Assembly (NCBI RefSeq): GCF_964186585.1
Contig: NZ_OZ075067.1
Coordinates: 620,001 to 684,000 of the forward strand
DNA length: 64,000 nucleotides
Direction of reading: 5' to 3'
DNA from: Microbacterium sp. MM2322
GTDB lineage: Bacteria; Actinomycetota; Actinomycetes; Actinomycetales; Microbacteriaceae
A model generated the notes under the pieces. The model saw only the letters and a list, made by a program, of their open reading frames with translations. It ran no database searches and was not told the DNA's origin. Within the stretch, counting starts at the first letter, position 1. Each line of letters starts with the position of its first letter. Position numbers and translations under genes: made by a program. Shown here one piece after another: positions 7,554 through 15,247 of this stretch.

Positions 7554-8342
7554 TCAGTGGGGTGCGTGGTACTCGGCCTCGCCGCTCTTCCAGTAGCCCT
7601 TCACGACGACCTGATCGGATGCCAGGGCCCACCGCTCGAGCAGCAGGCGCCGACCGGACTTCACGATGCCCTGCTCGGCCGCGACGAACCCGAACACGTC
7701 GCCGTCCGGGCGTTCCGATGCGGGGAGACCGTCCAGCGCCTCGGCCAGGACGGTACCGGGAAACGCAGCGCCGCGGTGCACGAACGAGACACCGACACCC
7801 GGAGGAGTGACGACGGGCAGCTCGTGCGCGGCATCCGTCACCTCGATCAGGATGCGGCCGACCGCCGCGTCGTCCATGAGTCCGGCGAACCGCCGGATCG
7901 CCGGCACGGCGGTCTCGTCGCCCGCGAGGAACCATCCGTCGGGGCGTCCGGTGACCACCATTGACCCGCGCGGTCCGCCGACGCCGATCATCGAGCCCAG
8001 GGGAGCGGATGCCGCCCAGGGAGCGGCGACGCCCTGGTCACCGTGGACGGCGAACTCGACGTCGAGCCAGCCCGCCTCGGCGTCCCAGGCCAGCGGGGTG
8101 TACTCGCGGCTGGGTGCCTGTCGCATCGCGTCGAGGTCGTCGACCCCGTCGCCGGGGAAGAACAGGCGCATGTGGTCGTCGCTGCCGAGCGAGGTGAAGC
8201 CGCGCAGGTCGTCGCCCTCGAGCCGCACCCGCACGTACGTCGGGGTCTCCCAGGTGCGGGCCGCGAGCACAGCGCGGCGGAAGCGGAGGTCGAGCGGCTG
8301 GCGTTCCAGCCGGAAGGAGGGGGCGGATTTGACGAAGCTCAC
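7554..8342 (-). CDS. Siderophore-interacting protein (ferric-siderophore reductase)
   Basis: 262-residue FAD-binding reductase that releases iron from imported ferric siderophores by reducing Fe(III) with NAD(P)H. An FAD-binding barrel comes first, with REYTPL near residue 85 (the RxYT flavin motif), then the SIP NAD(P)H domain with LAGDETAVPAIRR near residue 138 and a C-terminal VKGYWKSGEAEYH typical of the family. The GTG at 8342 directly abuts an iron box, so transcription is probably leaderless and iron-repressed. It diverges from a siderophore ABC importer. Confidence 0.92.
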   Translation of the reverse strand: MSFVKSAPSFRLERQPLDLRFRRAVLAARTWETPTYVRVRLEGDDLRGFTSLGSDDHMRLFFPGDGVDDLDAMRQAPSREYTPLAWDAEAGWLDVEFAVHGDQGVAAPWAASAPLGSMIGVGGPRGSMVVTGRPDGWFLAGDETAVPAIRRFAGLMDDAAVGRILIEVTDAAHELPVVTPPGVGVSFVHRGAAFPGTVLAEALDGLPASERPDGDVFGFVAAEQGIVKSGRRLLLERWALASDQVVVKGYWKSGEAEYHAPH

Positions 8343-8359
8343 ACAGGTAAGGCTAACCT
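8329..8359 (+). promoter_or_regulatory. Possible promoter of the siderophore importer operon
   Basis: -35 TTGACG (8329-8334), 19-base spacer and -10 TAACCT (8354-8359). The -10 lies inside the iron box, so bound iron regulator would block it. The spacer is slightly long. Confidence 0.45.
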
Positions 8360-8361
8360 AA
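8343..8361. promoter_or_regulatory. Iron box, IdeR/DtxR operator
   Basis: ACAGGTAAGGCTAACCTAA matches the 19-bp IdeR/DtxR consensus TTAGGTTAGGCTAACCTAA at 16 of 19 positions. It lies between the divergent siderophore reductase and importer genes and covers -10 boxes on both strands (TAGCCT minus, TAACCT plus). One repressor site could therefore shut both transcripts when iron is sufficient. Confidence 0.8.
8350..8355 (-). promoter_or_regulatory. Leaderless-type -10 box TAGCCT inside the iron box
   Basis: TAGCCT on the minus strand, seven bases before the GTG at 8342 of the siderophore reductase. It lies wholly within the iron box. Confidence 0.5.
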
Positions 8362-8450
8362 TTAAGCCGAGGATCCCCCGGCATCCCCTTCCGAACGGAC
8401 GCGCCAGCGCGCTCATACGCGCCTGCGCCTCCGACGACAGGAGCAGTCAC

Positions 8451-9434
8451 ATGCGCAGCATCCGCCCCCTGACCGCGACCCCGCTGGTCGCTCTCGCGGT
8501 CCTCACCCTCGCCGGATGCGCCGGCGCGGCGCCCGACGTCGAGCCGGCGGCCGAGGCCGAGACGACGACGGTCACCGTCGAGGACAACCACGGCGAGCAG
8601 ACCGTCACCTCGCCGCCGCAGCGCGTCGTCGCGACCGACAACCGCACCATCTCGATGCTCGACTCCTGGGGTGTGCCGGTCGTCGGCGCACCGCTCGACA
8701 TCTTCCCCGACGGCCTCTCGTTCAAGGACGACCCCGAGGTCGCGAACCTCGGCAACCACAACGAGCCCGACCTCGAGGCCGTCGTCGCCGCCGACCCCGA
8801 CCTGATCGTCAACGGGCAGCGCTTCTCGGGCTACTACGGCGACTTCGAGACGCTCGTGCCCGACGCCACGATCGTCGAGCTCGACCCGCGCGAGGGCGAG
8901 CCGCTCGACCAGGAGCTCATCCGCCAGGTGACGGGTCTCGGCGAGATCTTCGGCAAGCAGGACGAAGCCGCCGCCCTCGTCGCCGACTTCGAGGAGTCCA
9001 TCGAACGCGTGAAGGCCGCGTACGACGACAGCGAGACCGTCATGGGAGTCATCACCTCCGGCGGCGAGATCAACTACGCGGCTCCCACCACCGGCCGCAC
9101 CCTCGGCCCGGTGTACGACATCCTCGGGCTGACCCCGGCGCTGGAGTCCGACGGGTCCACCGACCACCAGGGCGACGACATCTCGGTCGAGGCGGTCGCT
9201 TCGTCCAATCCGGACTGGATCCTCGTGATGGACCGGGATGCCGCGGTCAGCGTCAACACCGACGAGGCCTACACGCCGGCGAACGACCTCATCGCCGAGT
9301 CGGAGGCGCTGCAGAACGTGACCGCCGTCGAGGAGGGCAACATCGTCTACATGCCGCAGGGCACCTACCTCAACGAGGGCATCGAGACGTACACCCAGTT
9401 CTTCAGCGACCTGGCTGACGCGCTCGAGAGCTGA
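8451..9434 (+). CDS. Siderophore ABC transporter substrate-binding lipoprotein
   Basis: 327-residue FecB/FhuD-type binding protein anchored to the outer face of the membrane; it would deliver a ferric siderophore to the following permeases. Signal peptide with lipobox LAGC, C23 lipidated. The mature part has the class III binding-protein layout: RVVATDNRT, then VANLGNHNEPDLEAVVAADPDLIV, a long connecting helix and a second lobe with VASSNPDWILVMDRD. A CAGGAG ribosome site precedes the ATG. First gene of a four-gene operon under the iron box. The siderophore is unknown, and no siderophore synthesis genes are in the window. Confidence 0.92.
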   Translation: MRSIRPLTATPLVALAVLTLAGCAGAAPDVEPAAEAETTTVTVEDNHGEQTVTSPPQRVVATDNRTISMLDSWGVPVVGAPLDIFPDGLSFKDDPEVANLGNHNEPDLEAVVAADPDLIVNGQRFSGYYGDFETLVPDATIVELDPREGEPLDQELIRQVTGLGEIFGKQDEAAALVADFEESIERVKAAYDDSETVMGVITSGGEINYAAPTTGRTLGPVYDILGLTPALESDGSTDHQGDDISVEAVASSNPDWILVMDRDAAVSVNTDEAYTPANDLIAESEALQNVTAVEEGNIVYMPQGTYLNEGIETYTQFFSDLADALES

Positions 9435-10426
9435 TGACCGCTGTCGTCCAGGCGCCTGCCGGGAGCCGCCGCTCCCGCGGGCGCCTGTTCACCTGGCCCC
9501 TCGTCGTCGGCGTCGCCGTCGTCGGGGGGCTGGTGGTGCTCTCCCTCTTCGTCGGCGTCTACGACGTTGTCGGGCAGCCGGACGGCGCGGAGATGTTCGC
9601 GATCACCCGCATCCCGCGCACCGTCGGGCTCGTCCTCGCCGGAGCCGCGCTCGCGATGTGCGGCCTCGTCATGCAGCTGCTGACGCAGAACCGTTTCGTC
9701 GAGCCCACGACCACCGGCACCACCGAATGGGCGGGGCTCGGACTGCTGCTGGTGATGCTCCTCGTGCCCGATGCCCCGCTCATCGTCCGCATGATCGGCG
9801 CGGTCGGGATGGCGTTCGTGGGAACCATGCTGTTCTTCCTGTTCCTGCGACGGGTGATGCTGACCTCGTCGATCATCGTGCCGATCGTCGGGATGATGCT
9901 GGGCGCCGTCGTGGGCGCCGTATCGACGTTCATCGCCCTGTCGACGAACATGCTCCAGAGCATGGCGATCTGGTTCACCGGGTCGTTCACCTCGGTGCTC
10001 CGCGGCCAGTACGAGCCGCTCTGGATCGTGCTCGTCGTCGTGATCGCCGTCTTCCTCGTCGCCGACCGCTTCACCATCGCCGGCCTCGGGCAGGACGTCG
10101 CCACGAACGTCGGGCTGAACTACGAGCGCGTGGTCCTCGTCGGCACGGTGCTCATCGCCCTCGCCGCCGGCGTCGTGACGGTCGTGGTCGGCAACCTGCC
10201 GTTCCTCGGCCTCATCGTCCCGAACGTGGTCTCCCTCATCCGCGGCGACGACCTGCGGTCGAACCTGCCGTGGGTCGCGCTCGGCGGCATCGCCCTCATC
10301 ACCGTGTGCGACATCCTCGCCCGCGTCGTCAACGCGCCGTTCGATGTGCCGGTCTCGCTCATCCTCGCCATGGTCGGCGCGGTCGTGTTCATCGCCCTCC
10401 TGTTGCGGCAGCGACGTCGTGGCTGA
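9434..10426 (+). CDS. Iron-siderophore ABC transporter permease (FecCD family), first
   Basis: 330-residue integral membrane protein of the BtuC/FecCD fold with about nine to ten membrane helices. Family features: ITRIPRTVGLVLAGAALAMCG near residue 55, GTTEWAGLG near 96 and the ATPase-coupling segment with LGQDVATNVGLNYER near 220, followed by GNLPFLGLIVPN. Its ATG overlaps the binding-protein stop by one base. With the next permease it should form the heterodimeric channel. Confidence 0.92.
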   Translation: MTAVVQAPAGSRRSRGRLFTWPLVVGVAVVGGLVVLSLFVGVYDVVGQPDGAEMFAITRIPRTVGLVLAGAALAMCGLVMQLLTQNRFVEPTTTGTTEWAGLGLLLVMLLVPDAPLIVRMIGAVGMAFVGTMLFFLFLRRVMLTSSIIVPIVGMMLGAVVGAVSTFIALSTNMLQSMAIWFTGSFTSVLRGQYEPLWIVLVVVIAVFLVADRFTIAGLGQDVATNVGLNYERVVLVGTVLIALAAGVVTVVVGNLPFLGLIVPNVVSLIRGDDLRSNLPWVALGGIALITVCDILARVVNAPFDVPVSLILAMVGAVVFIALLLRQRRRG

Positions 10427-11432
10427 CACGGTCGCGCTGTCGGGCGCCTTCCCGACGGCGCTGCGTGCGCGCCGGTACGCGGTGACCGTCGCGGTGCTCG
10501 GTGTCGTCGCGGTGGCGGTGGCGGCCGGCATCCTGCTCTGGGACAACCCGGCCCCCGTCGGCAGTGACGGCTTCTGGCGCATCGCCCAGCTGCGCGTGAC
10601 GAGCGTCATCGTCATCGCGATCGTCGCTGTGTGCCAGGGCATCGCCACGATCACCTTCCAGACCGTCACCGGCAACCGCATCGTGACGCCGTCGATCATG
10701 GGCTTCGAGTCGCTCTACACCGCCATCTCGACGGCGGCGATCTTCTTCTTCGGCGCGGCCGGCGCCCTGCTCGTGCAAGGGCCCGGGCCGTACCTGCTGC
10801 AGGTCCTCGCGATGCTCGCTTTCTCGGGCGCCCTCTATGGATGGCTGTTGTCGGGCCGCTACGCGAACGTGCAGATCATGCTGCTGGTGGGCATCATCCT
10901 CGGAGGTGCGCTGGCCGCGTTCTCGACTTTCCTGCAGCGGATGCTGACGCCCACCGAGTTCGACCTGCTCACCGCCCGGCTCATCGGCAGTGTGGCGAAC
11001 GCGGACGGCACCTACCTGCCGATCGCGATCCCGCTCGTGGTGGTCGCGGCCGGGTTGCTGATCGCGGCATCCGGCCGGCTCAACGTGCTGGGCCTCGGGC
11101 GCGAGGTCGCGTTGAGCCTCGGGTCGTCGCAGCGGCGCGACACGATCCTCGCGCTGCTGCTGGTGTCGGTCCTGATGGCGGTGTCGACCTCGCTGATCGG
11201 GCCGATGACGTTCTTCGGGTTCCTCGTCGCGATGCTGACCTACCAGTTCGCCGACACCTTCGATCACCGGCGCATGTTCGCGCTGTCGGCGCTCGTCGGG
11301 TTCGTCGTGCTGGGCGGTGCGTACGTCGTGCTGAAGCACGTGTTCTACGCCGCGGGTTCGGTGGGCATCATCGTCGAGATCGTCGGCGGCACCCTCTTCC
11401 TCGTTCACCTCCTCCGAAAGGGACGCCTGTGA
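10419..11432 (+). CDS. Iron-siderophore ABC transporter permease (FecCD family), second
   Basis: 337-residue FecCD-type permease, partner of the preceding gene. FQTVTGNRIVTPSIMGFESLY near residue 82 corresponds to the helix that lines the pathway, LGREVALSLG near 225 is the ATPase-coupling helix, and MTFFGFLVAMLTYQF follows. The GTG at 10419 is chosen because it overlaps the upstream gene by eight bases and gives a normal N-terminus; longer frames would start within the upstream gene. Confidence 0.9.
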   Translation: MADTVALSGAFPTALRARRYAVTVAVLGVVAVAVAAGILLWDNPAPVGSDGFWRIAQLRVTSVIVIAIVAVCQGIATITFQTVTGNRIVTPSIMGFESLYTAISTAAIFFFGAAGALLVQGPGPYLLQVLAMLAFSGALYGWLLSGRYANVQIMLLVGIILGGALAAFSTFLQRMLTPTEFDLLTARLIGSVANADGTYLPIAIPLVVVAAGLLIAASGRLNVLGLGREVALSLGSSQRRDTILALLLVSVLMAVSTSLIGPMTFFGFLVAMLTYQFADTFDHRRMFALSALVGFVVLGGAYVVLKHVFYAAGSVGIIVEIVGGTLFLVHLLRKGRL

Positions 11433-12184
11433 TCTCGCTCACCGCCGTCGAGAAGCGCTACAGCACCGAGGTCGCGATCGGACCGGTGACGCTCGACCTG
11501 CCCGCGGGCGGGATCACCGCGCTCATCGGGCCGAACGGCGCCGGCAAGTCGACGCTCCTCACGATGATCGGGCGTCTGCTGACCGCCGACGCGGGATCGA
11601 TCTCGGTCGGCGGTCACGACGTCACCGCGACAAGGTCCCGCGAGCTCGCGAAGGTCGTCGCGATCCTCCGCCAGGAGAACCACTTCGTCACCCGGCTGAC
11701 CGTGCGGCAGCTCGTGGGATTCGGCCGCTACCCGCACTCGCAGGGCCGGCTCACGGGGGAGGACGAGCGGATCATCGACCGCTCGATCGACTTCCTCGAC
11801 CTGCGCGGGCTCGAGGGCCGGTATCTCGACGAGCTCTCGGGCGGGCAGCGCCAGCGGGCCTACGTCGCGATGGTGCTCGCCCAGGACACCGAGTACGTGC
11901 TGCTCGACGAGCCGCTCAACAACCTCGACATCCAGCACGCCGTGCAGATGATGCGCCACCTCCATCGCGCCGCCACCGAATTGGGTCGGACGATCGTCGT
12001 GGTCCTGCACGACATCAACTTCGCGGGGCACTACGCCGACCGGGTGTGCGCCATGAAGGACGGTCGGGTCGCGGCCTTCGGGACCCCCGAAGAGATCATT
12101 CGCACCGACGTTCTCACCGAGATCTTCGACACCCCCGTCGACGTCGTCGACGGGCCCCGCGGACGCCTGGCGGTGTATTACTGA
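11429..12184 (+). CDS. Iron-siderophore ABC transporter ATP-binding protein
   Basis: 251-residue ABC ATPase that powers the two FecCD permeases. Walker A GPNGAGKST near residue 31, Q-loop LRQENHF, signature LSGGQRQR near 132, Walker B YVLLDEP and switch histidine VLHDINFAGHY are all intact. The GTG start overlaps the permease stop by four bases, closing the operon. Confidence 0.94.
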   Translation: MISLTAVEKRYSTEVAIGPVTLDLPAGGITALIGPNGAGKSTLLTMIGRLLTADAGSISVGGHDVTATRSRELAKVVAILRQENHFVTRLTVRQLVGFGRYPHSQGRLTGEDERIIDRSIDFLDLRGLEGRYLDELSGGQRQRAYVAMVLAQDTEYVLLDEPLNNLDIQHAVQMMRHLHRAATELGRTIVVVLHDINFAGHYADRVCAMKDGRVAAFGTPEEIIRTDVLTEIFDTPVDVVDGPRGRLAVYY

Positions 12185-12240
12185 CCCTCGGTGCGGGGCC
12201 GCGCGACGCGTCCTCCAGTGCGCGTCGTGTAGACGACATC

Positions 12241-12375
12241 ATGGCGCGTGCTGAACCACACGGGTGGCGACCGCTGTATCAGGACCGCTATCCGCATGCC
12301 GGAGGCTCGGAGCACTACGCAGGCTGGCTCGAGAACTCTGCCGGCTTCACAGCAGAAGTGGTGGCCGACCAGTAA
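12241..12375 (+). CDS. Possible small ORF, doubtful
   Basis: 44-codon frame from ATG 12241 to TAA 12375 in the gap after the siderophore operon. Its product is rich in Trp, Tyr and His (for example WRPLYQDRYPHAGG) but matches no family I recognise. About two thirds of third positions are G or C, well below real genes here, and no ribosome site is visible. It may be a decayed gene fragment or chance. Confidence 0.2.
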   Translation: MARAEPHGWRPLYQDRYPHAGGSEHYAGWLENSAGFTAEVVADQ

Positions 12376-12378
12376 GTT
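12373..12378 (+). promoter_or_regulatory. Leaderless-type -10 box TAAGTT
   Basis: TAAGTT, seven bases before the ATG at 12386 of the small membrane protein gene. Confidence 0.4.
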
Positions 12379-12385
12379 GGGCGCC

Positions 12386-12763
12386 ATGAGTCGAGCGACC
12401 TGGACGGTGTGGGTGATGGCCATCGGTCTGAGTGGCGCTGGTCTCGCCCTCCTGGCGAGTCTGGGGCTGCTGCCGCCGTTGTTCGCTTTCGTGAGCATCT
12501 CCGTCATCCCGCTCCTGACGCTCGCCGCCGCGTTCGTCGGTGCGATGTCCACCGGCGCTGTCGTGCAGGGCTTCCTCGTGACGCTCGTCGCCGTCACCGC
12601 ACCCGTCATCGACGCCACGAGCATGTCGCTCGCCGCCGGCAACTTCGACGATGCTTCCGGGTACGGCATCGCGACGGGGATCGCGATCACGATCAGCGGC
12701 GGGGTGGCGTTCGCGTTCACCCTGCACCGCGACCGCGGGGCGGCCGCGGCAGCGCACGCCTGA
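12386..12763 (+). CDS. Small membrane protein of unknown function
   Basis: 125-residue hydrophobic protein with about four predicted membrane helices: residues 5-25, 30-50, 52-75 and 90-115, ending in a short basic tail HRDRG. No known domain was recognised. The ATG at 12386 gives a leaderless-type start; an upstream extension in the same frame is not hydrophobic and is rejected. Confidence 0.6.
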   Translation: MSRATWTVWVMAIGLSGAGLALLASLGLLPPLFAFVSISVIPLLTLAAAFVGAMSTGAVVQGFLVTLVAVTAPVIDATSMSLAAGNFDDASGYGIATGIAITISGGVAFAFTLHRDRGAAAAAHA

Positions 12764-12821
12764 GCCCACCGTCATCCGTACTCGCGCCCGGCCGGGTGCG
12801 GAGGTATGGCATCCTGGCGTC

Positions 12822-12977
12822 ATGGGCGGACTCCTGGGCTGGCACCTCCTCATCTTGCTCGCGGTGCTCGCGCTCGTCGCGCTCGTCGTCTTCGCGCTCT
12901 TCTGGGTCGTGAGGCTCGGCGCCCGGCGCGGCGCCGCCGACGCTCTGCATCGAGACCGGCCGGACGCGGGAGCCTGA
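12822..12977 (+). CDS. Single-pass small membrane protein
   Basis: 51-residue product with one membrane helix (about residues 6-30, LGWHLLILLAVLALVALVV) followed by a basic cytosolic tail LGARRGAADALHRDR. Such tiny tail-charged proteins are common in Microbacteriaceae and have no assigned role. The next gene, ten bases away, encodes a similar protein. Confidence 0.5.
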   Translation: MGGLLGWHLLILLAVLALVALVVFALFWVVRLGARRGAADALHRDRPDAGA

Positions 12978-12985
12978 GGACGGAT

Positions 12986-13117
12986 ATGGATCCGCTCACC
13001 GGCGCCGTTCTCGCCGTGACACTCCTCGCGGTGTGGTCCTACGTCACCTATTTCGCTGTCCGCCGCGGTGTGCGCGACGGCTTCCGCGATCGCGACCGGG
13101 CGACGGACCGCGAGTGA
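12986..13117 (+). CDS. Single-pass small membrane protein
   Basis: 43-residue product: a membrane helix (about residues 5-25) followed by a charged tail RRGVRDGFRDRDRATD. It follows the previous small gene with the sequence GAGGACGGAT before its ATG as a ribosome site. The two tails (ARRGAADALHRDR and RRGVRDGFRDRDR) resemble each other, so they may be a diverged pair. Function unknown. Confidence 0.5.
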   Translation: MDPLTGAVLAVTLLAVWSYVTYFAVRRGVRDGFRDRDRATDRE

Positions 13118-13126
13118 CAGACGCCG

Positions 13127-13151
13127 CCCCGTGAGCCTCAGCTCATCGGGG
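13127..13151. terminator. Hairpin between convergent genes
   Basis: CCCCGTGAGC (13127-13136) pairs with GCTCA-T-CGGGG (13141-13151) around a four-base loop, with one bulged base. It separates the convergent genes ending at 13117 and 13154. There is no U-tract, so Rho-independent action is uncertain. Confidence 0.4.
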
Positions 13152-13153
13152 GG

Positions 13154-13369
13154 TCAGAGCTCTGCGCCGTCGTCGTCGCGGTCGTAAATGCCCTGGTTCC
13201 GGCCTCGGCGCGACTCGTAGGCGATGAGCCAGCCGATCGAGATGGCGGCGGCGAGGACGAGTCCGATCCACACGTTCTGCAGGACGAGTCCGAACAGGAT
13301 GCCGCCGGCGAACAGCAGCACGGTGCCCAGCACCCAGAATCCGCGTCCCCGCTGCCGTTGCTGCGCCAT
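13154..13369 (-). CDS. Small two-helix membrane protein
   Basis: 71-residue product with a basic start (MAQQRQRGRG), two membrane helices (about residues 10-30 and 34-50) and a charged C-terminal tail YESRRGRNQGIYDRDDDGAEL. No domain was recognised. A TANNNT box is six bases before the ATG. Confidence 0.6.
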   Translation of the reverse strand: MAQQRQRGRGFWVLGTVLLFAGGILFGLVLQNVWIGLVLAAAISIGWLIAYESRRGRNQGIYDRDDDGAEL

Positions 13370-13375
13370 GCGATC

Positions 13376-13381
13376 AGCCTA
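13376..13381 (-). promoter_or_regulatory. Leaderless-type -10 box TAGGCT
   Basis: TAGGCT on the minus strand, six bases before the ATG at 13369. Confidence 0.5.
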
Positions 13382-13408
13382 GGTCTCGCGCGCGGGCCCG
13401 AGTCGCGT

Positions 13409-13414
13409 TAGCGT
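13409..13414 (+). promoter_or_regulatory. Leaderless-type -10 box TAGCGT
   Basis: TAGCGT, seven bases before the ATG at 13422. It supports that ATG over the in-frame GTG at 13413, which overlaps the box. Confidence 0.5.
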
Positions 13415-13421
13415 GGCGCGG

Positions 13422-14249
13422 ATGAGGCTCGAGCACCCCGATCTGCAGGATCATGTCGTCCACGCCAGCGTGGCCCACCCGGGAGCGGAGCGACCCGTTC
13501 TGCTGTGGCATCACGGCTCGCCGCAGACCGGTGCCATCCTCCCGCCGGTCGCCGAGGCGGCCGCCGCCGCGGGACTCGACGTGGTCTCGGTCGCCCGACC
13601 CGCCTACGGCGGCGCGCCCCGGCACCTCGGCCGCACCGTCCGCGACGTCGCGGACGGTCTCGTCCCCGTGCTGGAGGCGCTCGACCTCCGGGACGTCATC
13701 TCGGTCGGCGCTTCCGGCGGCGGTCCCCACGCGCTCGGCGTCGCCGCGGTGTCCGACCGTGTCTCGGGGGTCGTGACGCTCGCCGGTATCGCCCCCTTCG
13801 ACCCCGACGATCCGACCTGGTTCGCGGGGATGGCCGACCCCGGGGGTCTCCAGGCCGCGGCGAAGGGCGTCGAGGCTCGAACCGCGCACCTCGAGGTCGA
13901 GGAGTTCGACCCGTCGAGCTTCGTCGACGCGGACTACCGTGCGCTCGAGTCCACCTGGGCCTCGCTCGGGGCGGACGTCGCGGCATCCGCCGAGTGGGGG
14001 TCGGACGGCCTCGTCGACGATGACCTCGCCTTCACCCGGCCGTGGGGCTTCGCGCTCTCCGACATCGCGGTGCCCGTGATCGTCGTGCAGGGCGGCCTCG
14101 ACCGGGTGATCCCGCCGGCCCACGGGACGGCGCTCGCCGACGGCCTTCCGCACGTTCTCTTGCAGCGGGTGCCGGATGCCGGTCACATCGCCGTGCTCGA
14201 CCACCTCGCCGAGGCGCTCGCCGCGCTCGCACACCTGCGGGCCGGCTGA
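13422..14249 (+). CDS. Alpha/beta hydrolase
   Basis: 275-residue alpha/beta-fold hydrolase, probably cytosolic. Oxyanion segment WHHGSPQTG near residue 30, nucleophile elbow GASGGG near 103 with the serine in the GxSxG position, the acidic residue in VVQGGLDRVIPP near 221 and the catalytic histidine in PDAGHIAVL near 247. It ends one base before the convergent glycosylase gene. Substrate unknown. Confidence 0.85.
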   Translation: MRLEHPDLQDHVVHASVAHPGAERPVLLWHHGSPQTGAILPPVAEAAAAAGLDVVSVARPAYGGAPRHLGRTVRDVADGLVPVLEALDLRDVISVGASGGGPHALGVAAVSDRVSGVVTLAGIAPFDPDDPTWFAGMADPGGLQAAAKGVEARTAHLEVEEFDPSSFVDADYRALESTWASLGADVAASAEWGSDGLVDDDLAFTRPWGFALSDIAVPVIVVQGGLDRVIPPAHGTALADGLPHVLLQRVPDAGHIAVLDHLAEALAALAHLRAG

Positions 14250-14250
14250 C

Positions 14251-15210
14251 TCAGCGCGCGCGGTGATCCTCGGGCGCCAGCCGCGGCCCCCGTCGGGGCT
14301 CGACGACCCCGCTCGCCCCGATGAGGCGGATGACGCGCTGCCGCTGGCCTTTCCACGGCTCGAGGAGTTCCCGCATCCCGTCGTCGTCGACGCGTGAGCC
14401 GGTCAGCGCGTAGCCGACCTGGTGGGCCACGTGATAATCGCCGAAGCTCACGGCGTCCGCGTCGCCGAAGGCGCGGATGCGGGTCTCGGCGCTCGTCCAG
14501 ATCCCCACGCCCGGCAGGCTCGTGAACACGCGGTCGCGATCGTCCCCGGTCGGCGCGGCGAGAGCGGCCCGCTCGATCGACGGACGGCGCCGCGCGGCGT
14601 CGACGATCGTGCGCGACTGCGGCGGCTCGAGTCCGGCCCGATGCCATGACCAGCTCGGGATCATCCGCCAGTCGGCGGGCGGCGCGTACATCGGTCGAGG
14701 AGTCGGCCCGGGCGCAGCCTCGCCGTAGTGCGTCAGGATCCATCGCCACGCCCCGAACGCCTGCAGCCCCGTGACCTTCTGCTCGAAGACGCTGCTGACG
14801 AGCGCGTCGAAGACGAGGTCGGTCGCCCCGATCCGCAGGTCGGGCCGCCGGTGGTGGGTCGCCGCGATGAGCGGATGCCGAGACGCATCGAAGTCGCCGG
14901 GGTCGTCGTCCGCGCCGCACAGCCGCGGCAGCTGGTCGAGTGTCCACGCGGCACCCGGTCCCCAGGCGGCCGCCCGGACCGTTCGCAGACCCGGGCGGAT
15001 CGCGATCGTCGCGAGCCCCTCGGGAGTACGGGTCGCCCGCCAGATGACGCCGTCCGCCGTGGTCTGCGACGGGTCGTGCGCTCCGCGCTGCTGATACCGG
15101 ATCGCGCCCGCCACGTCGGTGGGAACGGCCGGGCGGTACTCCGCCTCGAGCGGCGTCAGGTGCGAGGACGGCGACGGATGCGGCATACGTTCGCGCAGTC
15201 CCGACCTCAT
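14251..15210 (-). CDS. AlkA-type DNA-3-methyladenine glycosylase, HhH-GPD family
   Basis: 319-residue base-excision glycosylase. The helix-hairpin-helix LPGVGIWTSAE (about residues 234-244) is followed by DAVSFGDYHV with the catalytic aspartate of the HhH-GPD fold. EQKVTGLQAFGAWRWI near residue 145 corresponds to the family's QQ/EQ-x-V-x2 helix. It lacks the C-terminal cysteine cluster of MutY/Nth and fits the DNA-3-methyladenine glycosylase 2 group. The first 60 residues are variable. Likely role: removal of alkylated purines. Confidence 0.8.
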   Translation of the reverse strand: MRSGLRERMPHPSPSSHLTPLEAEYRPAVPTDVAGAIRYQQRGAHDPSQTTADGVIWRATRTPEGLATIAIRPGLRTVRAAAWGPGAAWTLDQLPRLCGADDDPGDFDASRHPLIAATHHRRPDLRIGATDLVFDALVSSVFEQKVTGLQAFGAWRWILTHYGEAAPGPTPRPMYAPPADWRMIPSWSWHRAGLEPPQSRTIVDAARRRPSIERAALAAPTGDDRDRVFTSLPGVGIWTSAETRIRAFGDADAVSFGDYHVAHQVGYALTGSRVDDDGMRELLEPWKGQRQRVIRLIGASGVVEPRRGPRLAPEDHRAR

Positions 15211-15216
15211 GCCGAC

Positions 15217-15222
15217 ACCCTA
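15217..15222 (-). promoter_or_regulatory. Leaderless-type -10 box TAGGGT
   Basis: TAGGGT on the minus strand, six bases before the ATG at 15210. Confidence 0.5.
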
Positions 15223-15247
15223 CGTCCGGGCGCCGACAGCGGCCTGA

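Noticed and set aside
13413..13421. Alternative GTG start for the alpha/beta hydrolase
   Set aside because: It overlaps the TAGCGT -10 box, which fits the ATG at 13422.
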